Shown: piece by piece, positions 47,381-57,006 of the stretch | Numbering within the stretch: the first letter of the stretch is position 1 | Layout: each line of letters begins with the position of its first letter | Source: Galbitalea sp. SE-J8 | GTDB lineage: Bacteria > Actinomycetota > Actinomycetes > Actinomycetales > Microbacteriaceae | Length of the DNA stretch: 64,000 nt | Reading direction: 5' to 3' | NCBI RefSeq assembly: GCF_030345695.1 | Contig: NZ_JAUASV010000004.1 | Coordinates: 124,001 to 188,000, forward strand | Notes under the pieces: model-generated | What the model was told of the DNA's origin: nothing | Databases searched by the model: none | Seen by the model: the letters and a program-made list of their open reading frames with translations, nothing else | Translations under genes and position numbers: made by a program

Positions 47381-48640
47381 ATGCGCGCACTTCGAACCAT
47401 CACCGCGGTCGCGGTCGCCGCAGCCCTCGCGCTCGGCACCGCCGCCGTGTCCGCCCCCGCGGACGCGGCGTCCCCCACCGGCCACAAGCACCTCACGGCC
47501 GTCGAGGCCCCCGGCGGCAGGATCGCCGTGAAATGGGGCGCCACCACCGGCGTGAAGTCGTACCGGGTAGTCGTCGCCGGCTCGCCCGACATGAAGGCGA
47601 CCCCCAAGACCTACACGATCAGCAAGAAGAAGACCTCGGCGACCGTCGCCCCGGCGAAGTACGCGGGCGCGAACTCCGGCAACTACTCCTTCGTGCGCGT
47701 CTACGCGATCAAGAAGAACGGCAAGGTCGGCGAGTCGCCCTACGTGAAGGTGCGCCTCTCGGGCGCGGACGCCCAGCCGCCCGCCGGCGACGCATCCGTC
47801 GCGGTGGCGACCTTCAACATCCGCACCGGCGAGGCGACCTCGGGCCCGTCGTGGGAGAGCCGACGCGACGCCGTGGCCGCGCAGATCGCGAGCAGCGGCG
47901 CGGCCGTCGTCGCGATCCAGGAGGCCGGCTACAAGATCGGCGCCTGCCGCGTCGTCGTCACGGCCTTCCCGGGCGGCAAGACCAAGGCGAAGGACTGCTT
48001 CTGGCAGTTCGAGGACCTCGAGGCCAGGCTGGGCGGTCAGTACCGGCTCGTCAGCTCGACCGAGTACGCCAGCGGTGCCGGCGCGCTCGGCAAGGAGAGC
48101 ACGCGCATCCTCTACGACCCGACGAGGGTGACCCTCGGCGACCAGGGCTTCTTCGCGCCATCGAAGGTGGACAAGAACCTGCAGTACGTGCCCTGGGCGC
48201 ACTTCACCGACGTCGCGTCGGGCAAGCCGTTCACGTTCGTCGCCGTGCACCTCGCGAACAACGCGGCGGGCAAGAAGGAGGCCGCGTGGTCGAAGCTGCG
48301 CGCGCAGCAGGCGAAGAAGGTCATCGCGTTCGCGAAGTCGCAGCTCGGCTACGGCCAGGTCATCGTCGCGGGCGACATGAACTCGAACATGTACACCCTC
48401 CCGGCCAATCTCGTCGACCAGGAGTTCGTGCGGGCCGGCGCGTTCGACGCGTACGCGACCCACGACAACCAGAACGAGTTCTACGCGACGTTCAACGAGT
48501 TCAAGGCGCCCAAGGCGTCCGCGTCGCGCACGGACTACATCTTCACGTTCGGCGTGAAGGGCTCCTACTCGTACAAGAACTGGATCACCCGGGCGAAGCT
48601 CTCGGACCACTTCATGCAGTCCGCGATTCTGCCGATCTGA
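47381..48640 (+). CDS. Secreted endonuclease/exonuclease/phosphatase-family protein
   Basis: 419 residues. A signal peptide (MRALRTITAVAVAAALALGT, cleavage near ADAAS) precedes a fibronectin-III-like domain at about 38-128, then a complete EEP fold (about 135-419). Catalytic blocks are VATFNIRTGE, VVAIQEAGY, FVAVHLANN, VIVAGDMNSNM, SRTDYIFTF and LSDHFMQSAI, holding the metal-binding Asn, Glu, Asp and His residues. It is either a secreted nuclease or a phosphodiesterase; the sequence does not decide. It lies alone between the glycan genes and the convergent transglycosylase. Confidence 0.87.
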   Translation: MRALRTITAVAVAAALALGTAAVSAPADAASPTGHKHLTAVEAPGGRIAVKWGATTGVKSYRVVVAGSPDMKATPKTYTISKKKTSATVAPAKYAGANSGNYSFVRVYAIKKNGKVGESPYVKVRLSGADAQPPAGDASVAVATFNIRTGEATSGPSWESRRDAVAAQIASSGAAVVAIQEAGYKIGACRVVVTAFPGGKTKAKDCFWQFEDLEARLGGQYRLVSSTEYASGAGALGKESTRILYDPTRVTLGDQGFFAPSKVDKNLQYVPWAHFTDVASGKPFTFVAVHLANNAAGKKEAAWSKLRAQQAKKVIAFAKSQLGYGQVIVAGDMNSNMYTLPANLVDQEFVRAGAFDAYATHDNQNEFYATFNEFKAPKASASRTDYIFTFGVKGSYSYKNWITRAKLSDHFMQSAILPI

Positions 48641-48699
48641 CGCTGCGGCGCCCCGGCGCGCACCGCCTGTCGTCTCGAGCTCGACGAGAAGCGACCCGG

Positions 48700-49572
48700 T
48701 CAGCGCGCGGCGGCCGCGTAGGCCGTCGCGGCCCCGCGCACGGCGTCGAGGTAGGAGTCGGCCGGGTTGTACGAACGGATGGCGCGCTCCCACGCCGCGC
48801 CGCCCCGCAGGTCGGCGCCGGGCGCGCACAGGTAGCGCGCCGCCGCGACGCTCGCGTCGTACAGGTTCTGCGGATCGGCGACCCCGTCGCCCGACGCGTC
48901 GACGCCGTCCGCTCGCCAGGTCGAGGGCAGGAACTGCAGCGGTCCGATCGCTCGATCCCAGCGGTCGTCGCCGTCCCACGCGCCGCCGTCGGTGTCGGCG
49001 ATCGCGCCGTACACGCCGCCGTCGAGGGCCGGCCCGACGATCCTCGGCGTCACGGTGCCGTCGGCCGCGACGCTCGTGCCGTCGATCGTGCCGTGCGCGG
49101 ACTCCGCCCTTCCGATGCCCGCGAGCGTGTTCCAGCCCAGGTGGCAGCCGGGTTCCGCGGTCGCCAGCACCGCGGTGGCGCGGGCGTACGCGTCGAGCGC
49201 GACCGGCGGGACGCCCGTGGCCGCGGCCGTCCCGGCGAGCCAGGCCGGGTCGATGCGGATCGCCGCGGCCGCGGCGCCGAGGCGTGCCCCCGCGCCCCCT
49301 TCCCCGCCCCCGTCGCGGCCGGGGTCGGCGCCGGGAGCCGGGGTCGCATCCGTCCGCGTCGCGCCCGGCGCCGGGGACGCGGATGCCGCGAGCACCGGCA
49401 CGGCGTCCGCCTGGGCGACGACGCGATCCCGGGTCGCCGTGGCGTCGAGCCGCGAGATCCACGCGACGCCGACGGCGGCGAACGCCGTCACGACGACGAC
49501 CGCCGCGATCAGGAGCGCGACCAGTCGGCCGGCGCCGCCGCGACCCGGCGACGACCCCGCGGCATCCGTCAC
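48700..49572 (-). CDS. Lytic murein transglycosylase, membrane-anchored
   Basis: 290 residues from GTG 49572, overlapping the E2 gene stop (GTGA). One N-terminal membrane helix ([20 protein letters not shown]) is followed by an Ala/Pro/Gly-rich spacer to about 115. The catalytic domain (about 120-285) has [19 protein letters not shown] with the catalytic Glu, [19 protein letters not shown] and [17 protein letters not shown], typical of MltB-like/SLT family enzymes of actinobacteria. It should cut peptidoglycan glycan strands outside the membrane. Its coupling to the dehydrogenase operon seems accidental in function. Confidence 0.88.
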   Translation of the reverse strand: MTDAAGSSPGRGGAGRLVALLIAAVVVVTAFAAVGVAWISRLDATATRDRVVAQADAVPVLAASASPAPGATRTDATPAPGADPGRDGGGEGGAGARLGAAAAAIRIDPAWLAGTAAATGVPPVALDAYARATAVLATAEPGCHLGWNTLAGIGRAESAHGTIDGTSVAADGTVTPRIVGPALDGGVYGAIADTDGGAWDGDDRWDRAIGPLQFLPSTWRADGVDASGDGVADPQNLYDASVAAARYLCAPGADLRGGAAWERAIRSYNPADSYLDAVRGAATAYAAAAR

Positions 49573-50936
49573 TCGAGCAGGAGTGCGGGCTCCTCGAGCA
49601 CGCTCGCGACATCCGCGATGAACCGGCTGATCACGTCGCCGTCGACGACGCGGTGGTCGAAGCTGCCGCCCACGGTGGTCACGAACGCCGGCCGCACCTC
49701 GCCGTCGATCACCCACGGCTTCTGACGGATGGCGCCGAGCACGATGATCGCGACCTCTCCCGGGTTGAGGATCGGCGTGCCCGTGTCGACGCCGTACGAG
49801 CCGAGGTTCGTGATCGTGATCGTGCCGTTCGCCATGTCGGCGGGCGTCGTCTTGCCGTCGCGCGCCGTGAGCGTGAGCTGCTCGAGCGCCTTCGCGAGCT
49901 CGAGCAGGCTGAGCTCCTGGGCGTCCTTGACGTTCGGCACGATGAGCCCGCGGGGCGTCGCCGCGGCGATGCCCAGGTTCACGAAGTGGCGCACGATGAT
50001 CTCCCGATCCGTCCACGCCGAGTTCACCATCGGGTTGCGGCGCACCGCCCAGATCACGGCCTTCGCCATGACGAGCAGCGGGCTCACCCGCACGCCCGCG
50101 AACTCGGGACTCGCCTTCAGGCGCTTCACGAACTCCATCGTGCGCGTGGCGTTCACGTCGGTGAACACGCTCACGTGCGGGGCCGTGAACTTCGAGGTGA
50201 CCATCGCCGTCGCGATCGCCTTGCGCACGCCCTTGACCGGGATGCGCTCCTCGCGGTCGGCGCCCCACGCGGGCGTCTCGATGTTGCGGAACACGCTCGC
50301 CTGCTGCGCGTGACGGATGACGTCGTCGCGCGTGATCTCGCCCGCGAGCCCGGTGCCGGGCACGGCCTGGAGGTCGACCCCGAGGTCCTTCGCGAGCTTG
50401 CGGATCGGCGGCTTCGCGATGATCGGCAGGGCGGATGCCGCGGGCACGCTCGACGGGCGCGCGGGGGCCGGTGCGCCGTTCGCGGGCGCCGCGGTCGGGT
50501 GCAGCGCCGGCACCGCGGTCGGCGCGGGACCGCCCGCGGCCTTGCGCCGGCGGGAGACGCCGTGGCCCTTGATGCCGTAGCCGACGAGCACGGGGCCGGG
50601 GGCGTCCTCCGGGACGTCGCCCTCCTCGACCGGCACGGTGCCCGCCGTGTCGGCGATCGGCGTGGACACCGGGGCGGACGGCACCGCGGCGTCCGTGGCC
50701 TCGCCCTGGAAACGGATGATGGGCGTGCCCACCTCGACCGTGTCGCCCTCGCCGACGAGCAGCTCCGACACGACGCCGCCGAACGGGCTCGGCAGCTCGA
50801 CGAGCGACTTCGCGGTCTCGATCTCGACGATGACCTGGTTGACCGCGATCTCGTCGCCGGGCTTGACCCTCCACCCGACGATCTCGGCCTCGGTCAGGCC
50901 CTCGCCGACATCCGGCAGGGTGAATTCGTTGCTCAC
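49569..50936 (-). CDS. bkdC: 2-oxoacid dehydrogenase E2 (dihydrolipoamide acyltransferase)
   Basis: 455 residues from GTG 50936, which has AAGGAG nine bases upstream. One lipoyl domain (about 1-80) carries the lipoyl-lysine in [13 protein letters not shown]. The peripheral subunit-binding domain (about 150-190) is [20 protein letters not shown]. The acyltransferase domain ends with [13 protein letters not shown], with the catalytic HxxxDG. It follows E1-alpha and E1-beta genes on the same strand, so it forms the complex core. The branched-chain assignment rests on the E1 genes. No E3 gene is in the window. Confidence 0.9.
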   Translation of the reverse strand: MSNEFTLPDVGEGLTEAEIVGWRVKPGDEIAVNQVIVEIETAKSLVELPSPFGGVVSELLVGEGDTVEVGTPIIRFQGEATDAAVPSAPVSTPIADTAGTVPVEEGDVPEDAPGPVLVGYGIKGHGVSRRRKAAGGPAPTAVPALHPTAAPANGAPAPARPSSVPAASALPIIAKPPIRKLAKDLGVDLQAVPGTGLAGEITRDDVIRHAQQASVFRNIETPAWGADREERIPVKGVRKAIATAMVTSKFTAPHVSVFTDVNATRTMEFVKRLKASPEFAGVRVSPLLVMAKAVIWAVRRNPMVNSAWTDREIIVRHFVNLGIAAATPRGLIVPNVKDAQELSLLELAKALEQLTLTARDGKTTPADMANGTITITNLGSYGVDTGTPILNPGEVAIIVLGAIRQKPWVIDGEVRPAFVTTVGGSFDHRVVDGDVISRFIADVASVLEEPALLLE

Positions 50937-50961
50937 GAGCGGTGCTCCTTGGGGCATGGGC

Positions 50962-51981
50962 CTAGTACGCCAGGGCGCGGTCGACGGCCTCGAGCACGCG
51001 ATCCGCGTCGGGCAGGTGGGAGGTCTCGAGGCGCGCGGGCGGGAACGGGATGTCGAAGCCGGTCACCCGCAGCACGGGCGCCTGCAGCGAGTAGAACGCG
51101 CGCTCGGTGACGGTCGCCGCGATCTCCGACGAGATCGACACGAACCCCGGCGCCTCGGAGGCGACGACGAGGCGGCCGGTCTTCTGCACGCTCTCGACGA
51201 TCGGCCCGTAGTCGATGGGCGAGAGCGAGCGCAGGTCGACGACCTCGAGGCTCGTGCCCTCCTCCTCGGCGAGGTTCGCCGCCTCGAGCAGTGTCGATAC
51301 CATCGCGCCGTGCCCGACCACCGTCACCTCCGTGCCGGTTCGCACCACACGGCTCGCGTGCAGCGGCGTCGGGTTGCCCGACAGGTCCACCTCGCCCTTC
51401 GGCCAGTAGCGGCTCTTCGGCTCGAAGAACAGCACCGGGTCGTCGCTGCGGATCGCCTCCTGGATCATCCAGTACGCGTCGTGCGGGGTCGCGGGGCTCA
51501 CCAGGCGCAGGCCGGCGGTGTGCGCGAACAGCGCCTCCGGGCTCTCGGAGTGGTGCTCGATCGCGCCGACGTGACCGCCGTAGGGCACCCGGATGACGAC
51601 CGGGAACGACTGCGTGCCCATGTGGCGGTTGGTGAGCTTCGCGAGCTGCGACGTGATCTGGTTGTAGGCCGGGAAGATGAAGCCGTCGAACTGGATCTCG
51701 CAGACCGGCCGGAAGCCGGCCATCGCGAGCCCGATCGCCGTGCCGACGATGCCGGCCTCGCCGAGCGGGGTGTCGATGACACGCTGCTTGCCGAACTCGT
51801 TCTTGAGGCCCTCGGTCACCCGGAACACGCCGCCGAGCGTGCCGATGTCCTCGCCCATGAGCAGCACGCGCGGGTCGTCGGCGAGCGCACGGCGCAGTCC
51901 GGCGTTGATGGCCTTCGCCATCGGCAGCGTCTGCACCCCGGCGGGCGCCGCGGCCGGGGCGGTCGGGTCGATGAGGGTCAC
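50962..51981 (-). CDS. bkdB: 2-oxoacid dehydrogenase E1 beta subunit
   Basis: 339 residues from GTG 51981, overlapping the E1-alpha stop (GTGA). It contains [37 protein letters not shown] and [20 protein letters not shown], typical of the beta subunit of branched-chain 2-oxoacid (and actinobacterial pyruvate) E1 enzymes. With the alpha subunit it forms the thiamine-diphosphate enzyme that decarboxylates the 2-oxoacid. The closest functional choice is branched-chain 2-oxoacids, which would supply iso and anteiso acyl-CoA primers for membrane lipids. Confidence 0.9.
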   Translation of the reverse strand: MTLIDPTAPAAAPAGVQTLPMAKAINAGLRRALADDPRVLLMGEDIGTLGGVFRVTEGLKNEFGKQRVIDTPLGEAGIVGTAIGLAMAGFRPVCEIQFDGFIFPAYNQITSQLAKLTNRHMGTQSFPVVIRVPYGGHVGAIEHHSESPEALFAHTAGLRLVSPATPHDAYWMIQEAIRSDDPVLFFEPKSRYWPKGEVDLSGNPTPLHASRVVRTGTEVTVVGHGAMVSTLLEAANLAEEEGTSLEVVDLRSLSPIDYGPIVESVQKTGRLVVASEAPGFVSISSEIAATVTERAFYSLQAPVLRVTGFDIPFPPARLETSHLPDADRVLEAVDRALAY

Positions 51982-53093
51982 GCGGCACCTCCGAACGAGG
52001 CCTCGTAGTCGGCCAGCCACTGCTTCTGGGTCGCGATGAGCGGGTGCGGCTCGCTGTACACGTGGTCGAACATGCGCGACTGCGGCGGCTCGCCGAGCTC
52101 GAACGTGCCCCGACGGATGCCGGCCGCCACGTCGAGCGCCTCGCGCTCGACGTCCGCGAAGAACTCCTCGCCCGCGCCGCGCGCGCGCAGGAACGCCTCG
52201 AACCGGGTCAGCGGGTCGCGCGCCGCCCACGGCGCCGTGTCGTCATCCGTGCGGTACTTCGTCGGGTCGTCGCTCGAGGTGTGCGCGCCCATGCGGTAGG
52301 TGAGCGCCTCGATGAAGCGCGGACCCCGGCCGGCTCGGGCCGCATCGAGCGCGAGCCGCGTCGCCGCGTAGCTCGCGAGCGCGTCGTTGCCGTCGATCTG
52401 CACGGCCGGGATGCCGAAGCCCTCCGGGCGGTGGAACAGCGGCGTGCGCGACTGCGTCGTCACGGGCACCGAGATCGCCCAGTGGTTGTTCTGCAGGAAC
52501 ATCACGAGCGGCGCCTGGAAGCTCGCCGCCCAGATCATCGCCTCGTTGGTGTCGCCCTCGCTCGTCGAGCCGTCGCCGAAGTAGACGATCGTCGCGGCAT
52601 CCGTTCCGGGGTCCCCCGTGCCGGTCAGGCCGTCGAACAGCTGGCCCATCGCGAAGCCCGCGGCGTGCAGGGTCTGCGCGCCGATGACGAGCGTGTAGAG
52701 GTGGAAGTTGCCGACCTCGCGCGGGTCCCAGCCGCCGAGCGTCATGCCCCGCCAGTACTCGATGAGCCGCATCGGGTCGAGGCCGTGGTGGTAGGCGACG
52801 ACCGCCTCGCGGTAGGACGGGAAGACGTGGTCCTGGCCGCGCGTCGCGAACGCCGAGCCGATCTGCGCGCCCTCCTGGCCGAGGCTCGGCACCCAGAGCG
52901 CGAGCTGCCCCTGACGTTGCAGGTTGATCGCCTCGAGGTCGAACCGGCGGGCCACGACCATCTCGCGGTGCATCCGCTGCAGGTCGTCGTCGGAGAGCTC
53001 GGCGACGACGGCGAGCGCCTCCGCGGTGCTGTCGTCCTCGATGAGCCGGCCCTCGGGCGTGAGCAGCTGGAGCGGCGCCTGGGTGGTGGGCAT
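51978..53093 (-). CDS. bkdA: 2-oxoacid dehydrogenase E1 alpha subunit
   Basis: 371 residues. The thiamine-diphosphate motif is GDGSTSEGDTNEAMIWAASF with QNNHWAISVP closing it. LWVPSLGQEGAQIGSAFATR and PSYREAVVAYHHGLDP precede it, and the phosphorylation-loop region YRMGAHTSSDDPTKYRTDDD is typical of BCKDH-type E1-alpha. It is the first of three genes (E1-alpha, E1-beta, E2) in one operon. A TAGATT hexamer six bases before the ATG suggests a leaderless message. Confidence 0.9.
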   Translation of the reverse strand: MPTTQAPLQLLTPEGRLIEDDSTAEALAVVAELSDDDLQRMHREMVVARRFDLEAINLQRQGQLALWVPSLGQEGAQIGSAFATRGQDHVFPSYREAVVAYHHGLDPMRLIEYWRGMTLGGWDPREVGNFHLYTLVIGAQTLHAAGFAMGQLFDGLTGTGDPGTDAATIVYFGDGSTSEGDTNEAMIWAASFQAPLVMFLQNNHWAISVPVTTQSRTPLFHRPEGFGIPAVQIDGNDALASYAATRLALDAARAGRGPRFIEALTYRMGAHTSSDDPTKYRTDDDTAPWAARDPLTRFEAFLRARGAGEEFFADVEREALDVAAGIRRGTFELGEPPQSRMFDHVYSEPHPLIATQKQWLADYEASFGGAA

Positions 53094-53099
53094 TGCCCT

Positions 53100-53105
53100 A
53101 ATCTA
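53100..53105 (-). promoter_or_regulatory. Probable -10 element, leaderless start
   Basis: TAGATT on the minus strand, 6 bases before ATG 53093 of the E1-alpha gene. Confidence 0.5.
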
Positions 53106-53127
53106 ACGCGGCGCCCCGGGGGCCCGG

Positions 53128-54189
53128 TCAGAGGTCGCGGACAACCTCCGCGGCCGCGGCCAGGAGGTTGTCGACAGCCTCGCGCTCGCCGATCGAGATC
53201 CGCACGCCCTCGCCGAGCGCCCGCACCACGATGCCGTGGCGCGCGAACACCTCCGCGGCCTCGAGCGTGCGCTCGTCCGTCGGCAGCCAGATGAAGTTGC
53301 CGTGCGGCCGGGGCGAGTTCCAGCCCTGCGCGACGAGCGCCTGCCAGATCTCGTCGCGCAGCGCGCCGAGATGGGTGACGCGCTCGAGCAGCTCGTCCTC
53401 GTGGTCGAGGCTCACGATCGCGGCCTTCTGCGCCGCGTCGATCACCGAGAGCGGGATCGCGACGGCGCGAGCGGCATCCATGACGTAGGCCGGGCCGACC
53501 GCGTAGCCGACCCGCAGTCCGGCGAGGCCGTAGGCCTTCGAGAAGGTGCGCAGCAGCACGAGGTTCGGATGCGCGTGCAGCACGTCGGTGCCGCGCACCG
53601 CGCTCGGGTCGGTGACGAACTCGATGTACGCCTCGTCGAGCACCACGAGCACGGATGCCGGCACCGTCGCCATGAACGCGTCGAACTCGTCGCGCGTCAC
53701 GATCGCCCCGGTCGGGTTGTTCGGGCTGCAGACGATGACGACGCGCGTGCGGTCGGTGATCGCCGCGGCCATCGCGTCGAGGTCGTGCCGCTCGTCGGGC
53801 GTGTTCGGCACCCGCACGCTCGTCGCCCCGGCGACCGCGACGAGGCCGGGGTACGCCTCGAAGCTGCGCCAGGAGAAGACGATCTCGTCGCCGACGCTCG
53901 CCGCTGCGGTGATCAGCTGCGAGAGGACGGCGACGGAGCCCGAGCCGACCTGCACCTGCGCGGCGGAGACCCCGAAGCGCTCTGCCAGGCGCTCGCGGAG
54001 CGCCACGGCGAGCGCGTCGGGGTACCGGTTGACGCTCGCCTCGGCGATCGCCTCGCGCACGCTCGGCAGCGGGTCGAACGGGTTCTCGTTGCTCGACAGC
54101 TTGAAGGCCTCGGCCGCCGCGGGCTTGCCCTGCTGGTAGGGCGCCATCGCGGCGATCTCGGGCCGGAGGGTCACGCGCTCGCTCGTCAC
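53128..54189 (-). CDS. Histidinol-phosphate / aromatic amino acid aminotransferase
   Basis: 353 residues from GTG 54189. Fold-type I PLP enzyme with [44 protein letters not shown] and the Schiff-base lysine in [20 protein letters not shown]. The family covers HisC and the actinobacterial aromatic aminotransferase Pat; without other his genes here the aromatic-type assignment is at least as likely. It lies upstream of the 2-oxoacid dehydrogenase operon on the same strand and is transcribed toward it, 34 bases away, but that operon has its own -10 element. Confidence 0.85.
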   Translation of the reverse strand: MTSERVTLRPEIAAMAPYQQGKPAAAEAFKLSSNENPFDPLPSVREAIAEASVNRYPDALAVALRERLAERFGVSAAQVQVGSGSVAVLSQLITAAASVGDEIVFSWRSFEAYPGLVAVAGATSVRVPNTPDERHDLDAMAAAITDRTRVVIVCSPNNPTGAIVTRDEFDAFMATVPASVLVVLDEAYIEFVTDPSAVRGTDVLHAHPNLVLLRTFSKAYGLAGLRVGYAVGPAYVMDAARAVAIPLSVIDAAQKAAIVSLDHEDELLERVTHLGALRDEIWQALVAQGWNSPRPHGNFIWLPTDERTLEAAEVFARHGIVVRALGEGVRISIGEREAVDNLLAAAAEVVRDL

Positions 54190-54195
54190 CGTCTC

Positions 54196-54201
54196 ACCCT
54201 A
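54196..54201 (-). promoter_or_regulatory. Probable -10 element, leaderless start
   Basis: TAGGGT on the minus strand, 6 bases before GTG 54189. Confidence 0.5.
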
Positions 54202-54260
54202 GGGTGCGGCGGTGCCCGCGGGCGCGCGCGTGGCTCATTGCGACCGCTCGGGCCGCCGGG

Positions 54261-54266
54261 CATAGT
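54261..54266 (+). promoter_or_regulatory. Probable -10 element, leaderless start
   Basis: CATAGT, 6 bases before ATG 54273. Confidence 0.4.
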
Positions 54267-54272
54267 GGGCGC

Positions 54273-54674
54273 ATGTCACGTCTGCTCGTCCGGATCGTCG
54301 TGAACGCGATCGCACTGTGGTTGACCACCCTCATCGTGACCGGGGTGCAGGTCGTGCCGTTCGCGCCGGGCGGCACGGTCGAGAAGGTGCTCACCTACCT
54401 CTTCGTCGCCCTCGTGTTCGGCATCGTCAACGGCACGGTCGGCACGCTCATCCGCGTCGTGGCGTTCCCCATCTACATCCTCACGCTCGGACTCATCGCG
54501 CTCGTCGTCAACGCCCTGCTGCTCCTGCTCGTGAGCTGGATCACCTCGCTGTTCGGCTTCGGGCTCGAGGTCGCCGACTTCGGCTGGGGCGTCGTCGCGG
54601 CGATCGTGCTCGGCCTGATCAGCTGGCTGCTGGGGCTGCTGCTGCGCCCGCTCGTGCGCGGCGACCGGCGCTGA
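54273..54674 (+). CDS. Phage-holin-4-type membrane protein
   Basis: 133 residues and four membrane helices: LLVRIVVNAIALWLTTLIVT, LTYLFVALVFGIVNGTVGTL, IYILTLGLIALVVNALLLLL and VVAAIVLGLISWLLGLLLRP. This is the pattern of the PF04020 family (phage_holin_4_2), chromosomal in most bacteria and of unknown function despite its name. No phage genes are nearby. It is divergent from the aminotransferase gene and convergent with the serine hydrolase gene. Confidence 0.82.
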   Translation: MSRLLVRIVVNAIALWLTTLIVTGVQVVPFAPGGTVEKVLTYLFVALVFGIVNGTVGTLIRVVAFPIYILTLGLIALVVNALLLLLVSWITSLFGFGLEVADFGWGVVAAIVLGLISWLLGLLLRPLVRGDRR

Positions 54675-54684
54675 GCCCTGCCGG

Positions 54685-56121
54685 TCACCGCACGCGCGAC
54701 GAGGCGTACTTCTCGACCGTGACGGACGTCGCTCCGCCCGTGACGGATGCGATGGCCGACGTCAGCCTCGCGATCCGCGGGTCGTCGCTCTGCTGGGCGA
54801 GCGCGGCGGTCTGCTCGTAGGTCGCCGCATCGTGGGCGACGACGGGGATGTCGGTCGCCTTCGGCATCGGGCCGTCGTCCCACGGGGCGCGCTTCACGTC
54901 GACGGTGCGGGAGTCGCCGCCGAGCGCCGCGACGGGATCGCCGTCGTGCACGAGGCGCACGTCGGGCGTGCCCCGGTCGACGTCGACCTGGTCCGCGGGC
55001 GAGCCGATCTCGAACACCCCGGCCGTGCGGTAGTCGCCCGACGCCGCGAGCTCGTGCGCGATCAGCCCGCCCTGCGAGTGGCCGACGAAGACCACGTCGC
55101 TCTCGCTCGACACCCCGGCCTGCGCCATCGCCTCCCGCGCGGCGCGCTCGGCACCGGACGACAGCCCGCCCATCGCGTCCAGGTTGCTCGTCATGTCGGA
55201 CGGGTCGGCGCTGCCCGTCGCCGTCCAGGTGTTCGTGCCCGCGATGTAGACGATGAACCCGTCCGCCCGGCCCGGCCGGTGGTACCGCTCGACCCGGACC
55301 CGCGACGCGGCGTCGTCGTCGTTCGTCGGCAGCCGGCGCACGAGCTCGTCGAGGGTGGGGCTCGCGGTCGACCCCGTCTCGCGCGCGATGCGGCGCACCT
55401 CGACCCGCGACTCCCGGTACAGGCCGAGCGCGGGCAGTGTCGTGCCGAGCAGGCGCGCCACGTCACGCGAGTCGACCCACCCGGTCTCGTCGTCGCCCGC
55501 GATGAGCGAGCCCGGCATCGGCACGCCCGCGAACCCGCCGAGGAACTCGTCGGCGTCCCGCGTCGCCGCTCGCAGCAGCATCGCGAGCAGCGGGTTGCTC
55601 GTCAGCCGGGGACGGTCGTGCAGGAACCGTTCTGCCGCGTGCGCGAGGTTCGAGATGCCGCGATCGCGGATGCGGCGGAAGTCGTCGCCGCCGACGGCGC
55701 CCGTGATCATCCAGCCCGCGGCCGCGTGCGCTCCCGCGATCACGAGCGCGGGCAGCGCGATGCGCACGAGCGCGCCGAGCGTCCAGGCGATCGCCGCGGT
55801 GGCCACGTGCGCGGCGCGATCGGCCAGCACGTAGGCGAGAGCGGCGGCCGCGAGCAGCGCCGCCTCGCGCTCCGCCCCGGCGACGAACGCGTCGACGCGC
55901 GCTCTGGCCTCGTCGATCTCGTCCTCGGTGCGATAGCAGGGGTACGGCGCACCGGCGGCCATGAGCAGCGCCCGGGGCACCGCGCCGTCGGCGACGCCGA
56001 GGGCGAGCGAGGCGAGGCGCGCCTCGAGCGACGACGATGCGATGCGCGACGCGAGGGCCAGCAGGTGCGCGGTGTCGACCGCGAGCTCGTTCGGCGACGC
56101 GACGGTGATGTCGTCACTCAT
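54685..56121 (-). CDS. Alpha/beta serine hydrolase with helical N-terminus, paired with a WXG100-like protein
   Basis: 478 residues. The N-terminal 200 residues are helical, with Ala-rich segments (including a possible membrane-spanning part, ALVRIALPALVIAGAHAAAG) and no signal peptide. The C-terminal half is an alpha/beta hydrolase: FIVYIAGTNTW, the nucleophile elbow VFVGHSQGGLIAHELA (Ser349), VRLVHDGDPV (Asp about 393) and VVAHDAATY (His about 430). The gene overlaps a WXG100-like gene by 8 bases. Such pairs often belong to type VII (Esx) secretion, with the small protein as partner. A role as secreted lipase or esterase is inferred. No secretion ATPase (EccC) is in the window. Confidence 0.75.
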   Translation of the reverse strand: MSDDITVASPNELAVDTAHLLALASRIASSSLEARLASLALGVADGAVPRALLMAAGAPYPCYRTEDEIDEARARVDAFVAGAEREAALLAAAALAYVLADRAAHVATAAIAWTLGALVRIALPALVIAGAHAAAGWMITGAVGGDDFRRIRDRGISNLAHAAERFLHDRPRLTSNPLLAMLLRAATRDADEFLGGFAGVPMPGSLIAGDDETGWVDSRDVARLLGTTLPALGLYRESRVEVRRIARETGSTASPTLDELVRRLPTNDDDAASRVRVERYHRPGRADGFIVYIAGTNTWTATGSADPSDMTSNLDAMGGLSSGAERAAREAMAQAGVSSESDVVFVGHSQGGLIAHELAASGDYRTAGVFEIGSPADQVDVDRGTPDVRLVHDGDPVAALGGDSRTVDVKRAPWDDGPMPKATDIPVVAHDAATYEQTAALAQQSDDPRIARLTSAIASVTGGATSVTVEKYASSRVR

Positions 56122-56386
56122 CGAGCCACGCCGTCGTGTACCAGCCGCTCGTGTGCGCGGCGGACGTCGCCCGGGCGGCCTCGCCGAGCGCGGTGCGCAT
56201 GCCGGCCAGGTCCCGTGCGAACCCGGCGGACGCCGGGCCTCGCCAGGATGCGCCGGGCGAGCGCGGCAGCGCGGCGAGCGCGGCCTCGAGGCGGCCCTGT
56301 GCGAGCGCGAGGGCGCCCTGCTGCGCCTCCACGCCGACGCGCAGCGCCAGGCGCGCCGCCTCGGTGAGGGGATCGAGTGTCGTCAT
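56114..56386 (-). CDS. WXG100-like small helical protein
   Basis: 90 residues. Helix one (about 3-41) and helix two (about 54-80) are joined by a turn with GASWRGPASAGFARDLAGMR, i.e. a W-x-G turn as in WXG100 proteins, and the length fits the family. It precedes the hydrolase gene and overlaps it by 8 bases, so the two are translationally coupled. The role as a type VII secretion partner is inferred from form and context only; the family has very low sequence conservation. Confidence 0.6.
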   Translation of the reverse strand: MTTLDPLTEAARLALRVGVEAQQGALALAQGRLEAALAALPRSPGASWRGPASAGFARDLAGMRTALGEAARATSAAHTSGWYTTAWLDE

Positions 56387-56499
56387 GCCGACGAGGATGA
56401 TCCGTGGGAGGCCCCGGCAGGGGCGTCCGTCGGCGACCGTCGCCGACATCCGCCGATCTGCCCGCTGTGGAGGAGCGGATTCTGCGCAAGGATCGACGC

Positions 56500-57006
56500 A
56501 TGGGCCCGAGCGACGACCGCTTCACCGTGTGCTTCGTCTGCACCGGGAACATCTGCCGATCGCCGATGGCCGAGGTGATCTTCCGCGAGCTCGTCGACCG
56601 CGCCGGGCTCGTCGGCCGGGTCAGCGTCTCGAGTGCCGGGACCGGCGACTGGCACGTCGGCGAGCGCGCCGACGCGCGCACCCTCGCGGCGCTCGAGCGG
56701 CGCGGCCACGACGGGTCCCGGCATCGGGCGCGGCAGTTCGACCCGGCGTGGCTGCCGTCGATCGACCTCGTGATCGCGTTCGACCGCAGTCACGAGCGCA
56801 TCCTCCGCTCCTGGGCGCGCACCGACGACGACCGCGGCAAGGTGCGCCTGCTCACGTCGTTCGACCCGGAGCGCGCCTCGCTCGACGTGCCCGACCCGTA
56901 CTATTCGGATGCCGCCATGTTCGACGACGTGCTCTCCACCATCGAACGTGCGAGCCGCGCGCTGTTCGCGCAGATCCTGCCCGCCCTCCGCCAGGGAGCC
57001 TCATGA
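56500..57006 (+). CDS. Low-molecular-weight protein-tyrosine phosphatase
   Basis: 168 residues from ATG 56500. The active-site loop CFVCTGNICRSPMAEV has the CX5R signature, VSSAGTGDWHVGERAD follows, and the general-acid Asp is in VPDPYYSDA near the C-terminus. It removes phosphate from protein tyrosines; family members in Gram-positives often act on exopolysaccharide kinases. The next gene, purB, begins within its stop codon (ATGA), so the two are co-translated. Confidence 0.92.
   Translation: MGPSDDRFTVCFVCTGNICRSPMAEVIFRELVDRAGLVGRVSVSSAGTGDWHVGERADARTLAALERRGHDGSRHRARQFDPAWLPSIDLVIAFDRSHERILRSWARTDDDRGKVRLLTSFDPERASLDVPDPYYSDAAMFDDVLSTIERASRALFAQILPALRQGAS

Noticed and set aside
45857-49612. 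1251-codon open frame on the minus strand
   Set aside because: Antisense to the pyruvyl transferase and EEP genes, with Arg/Gly-rich shadow composition and no domains.
54273-54674. Prophage holin
   Set aside because: The family name mentions holins, but there are no phage genes around it and such proteins are common on chromosomes.
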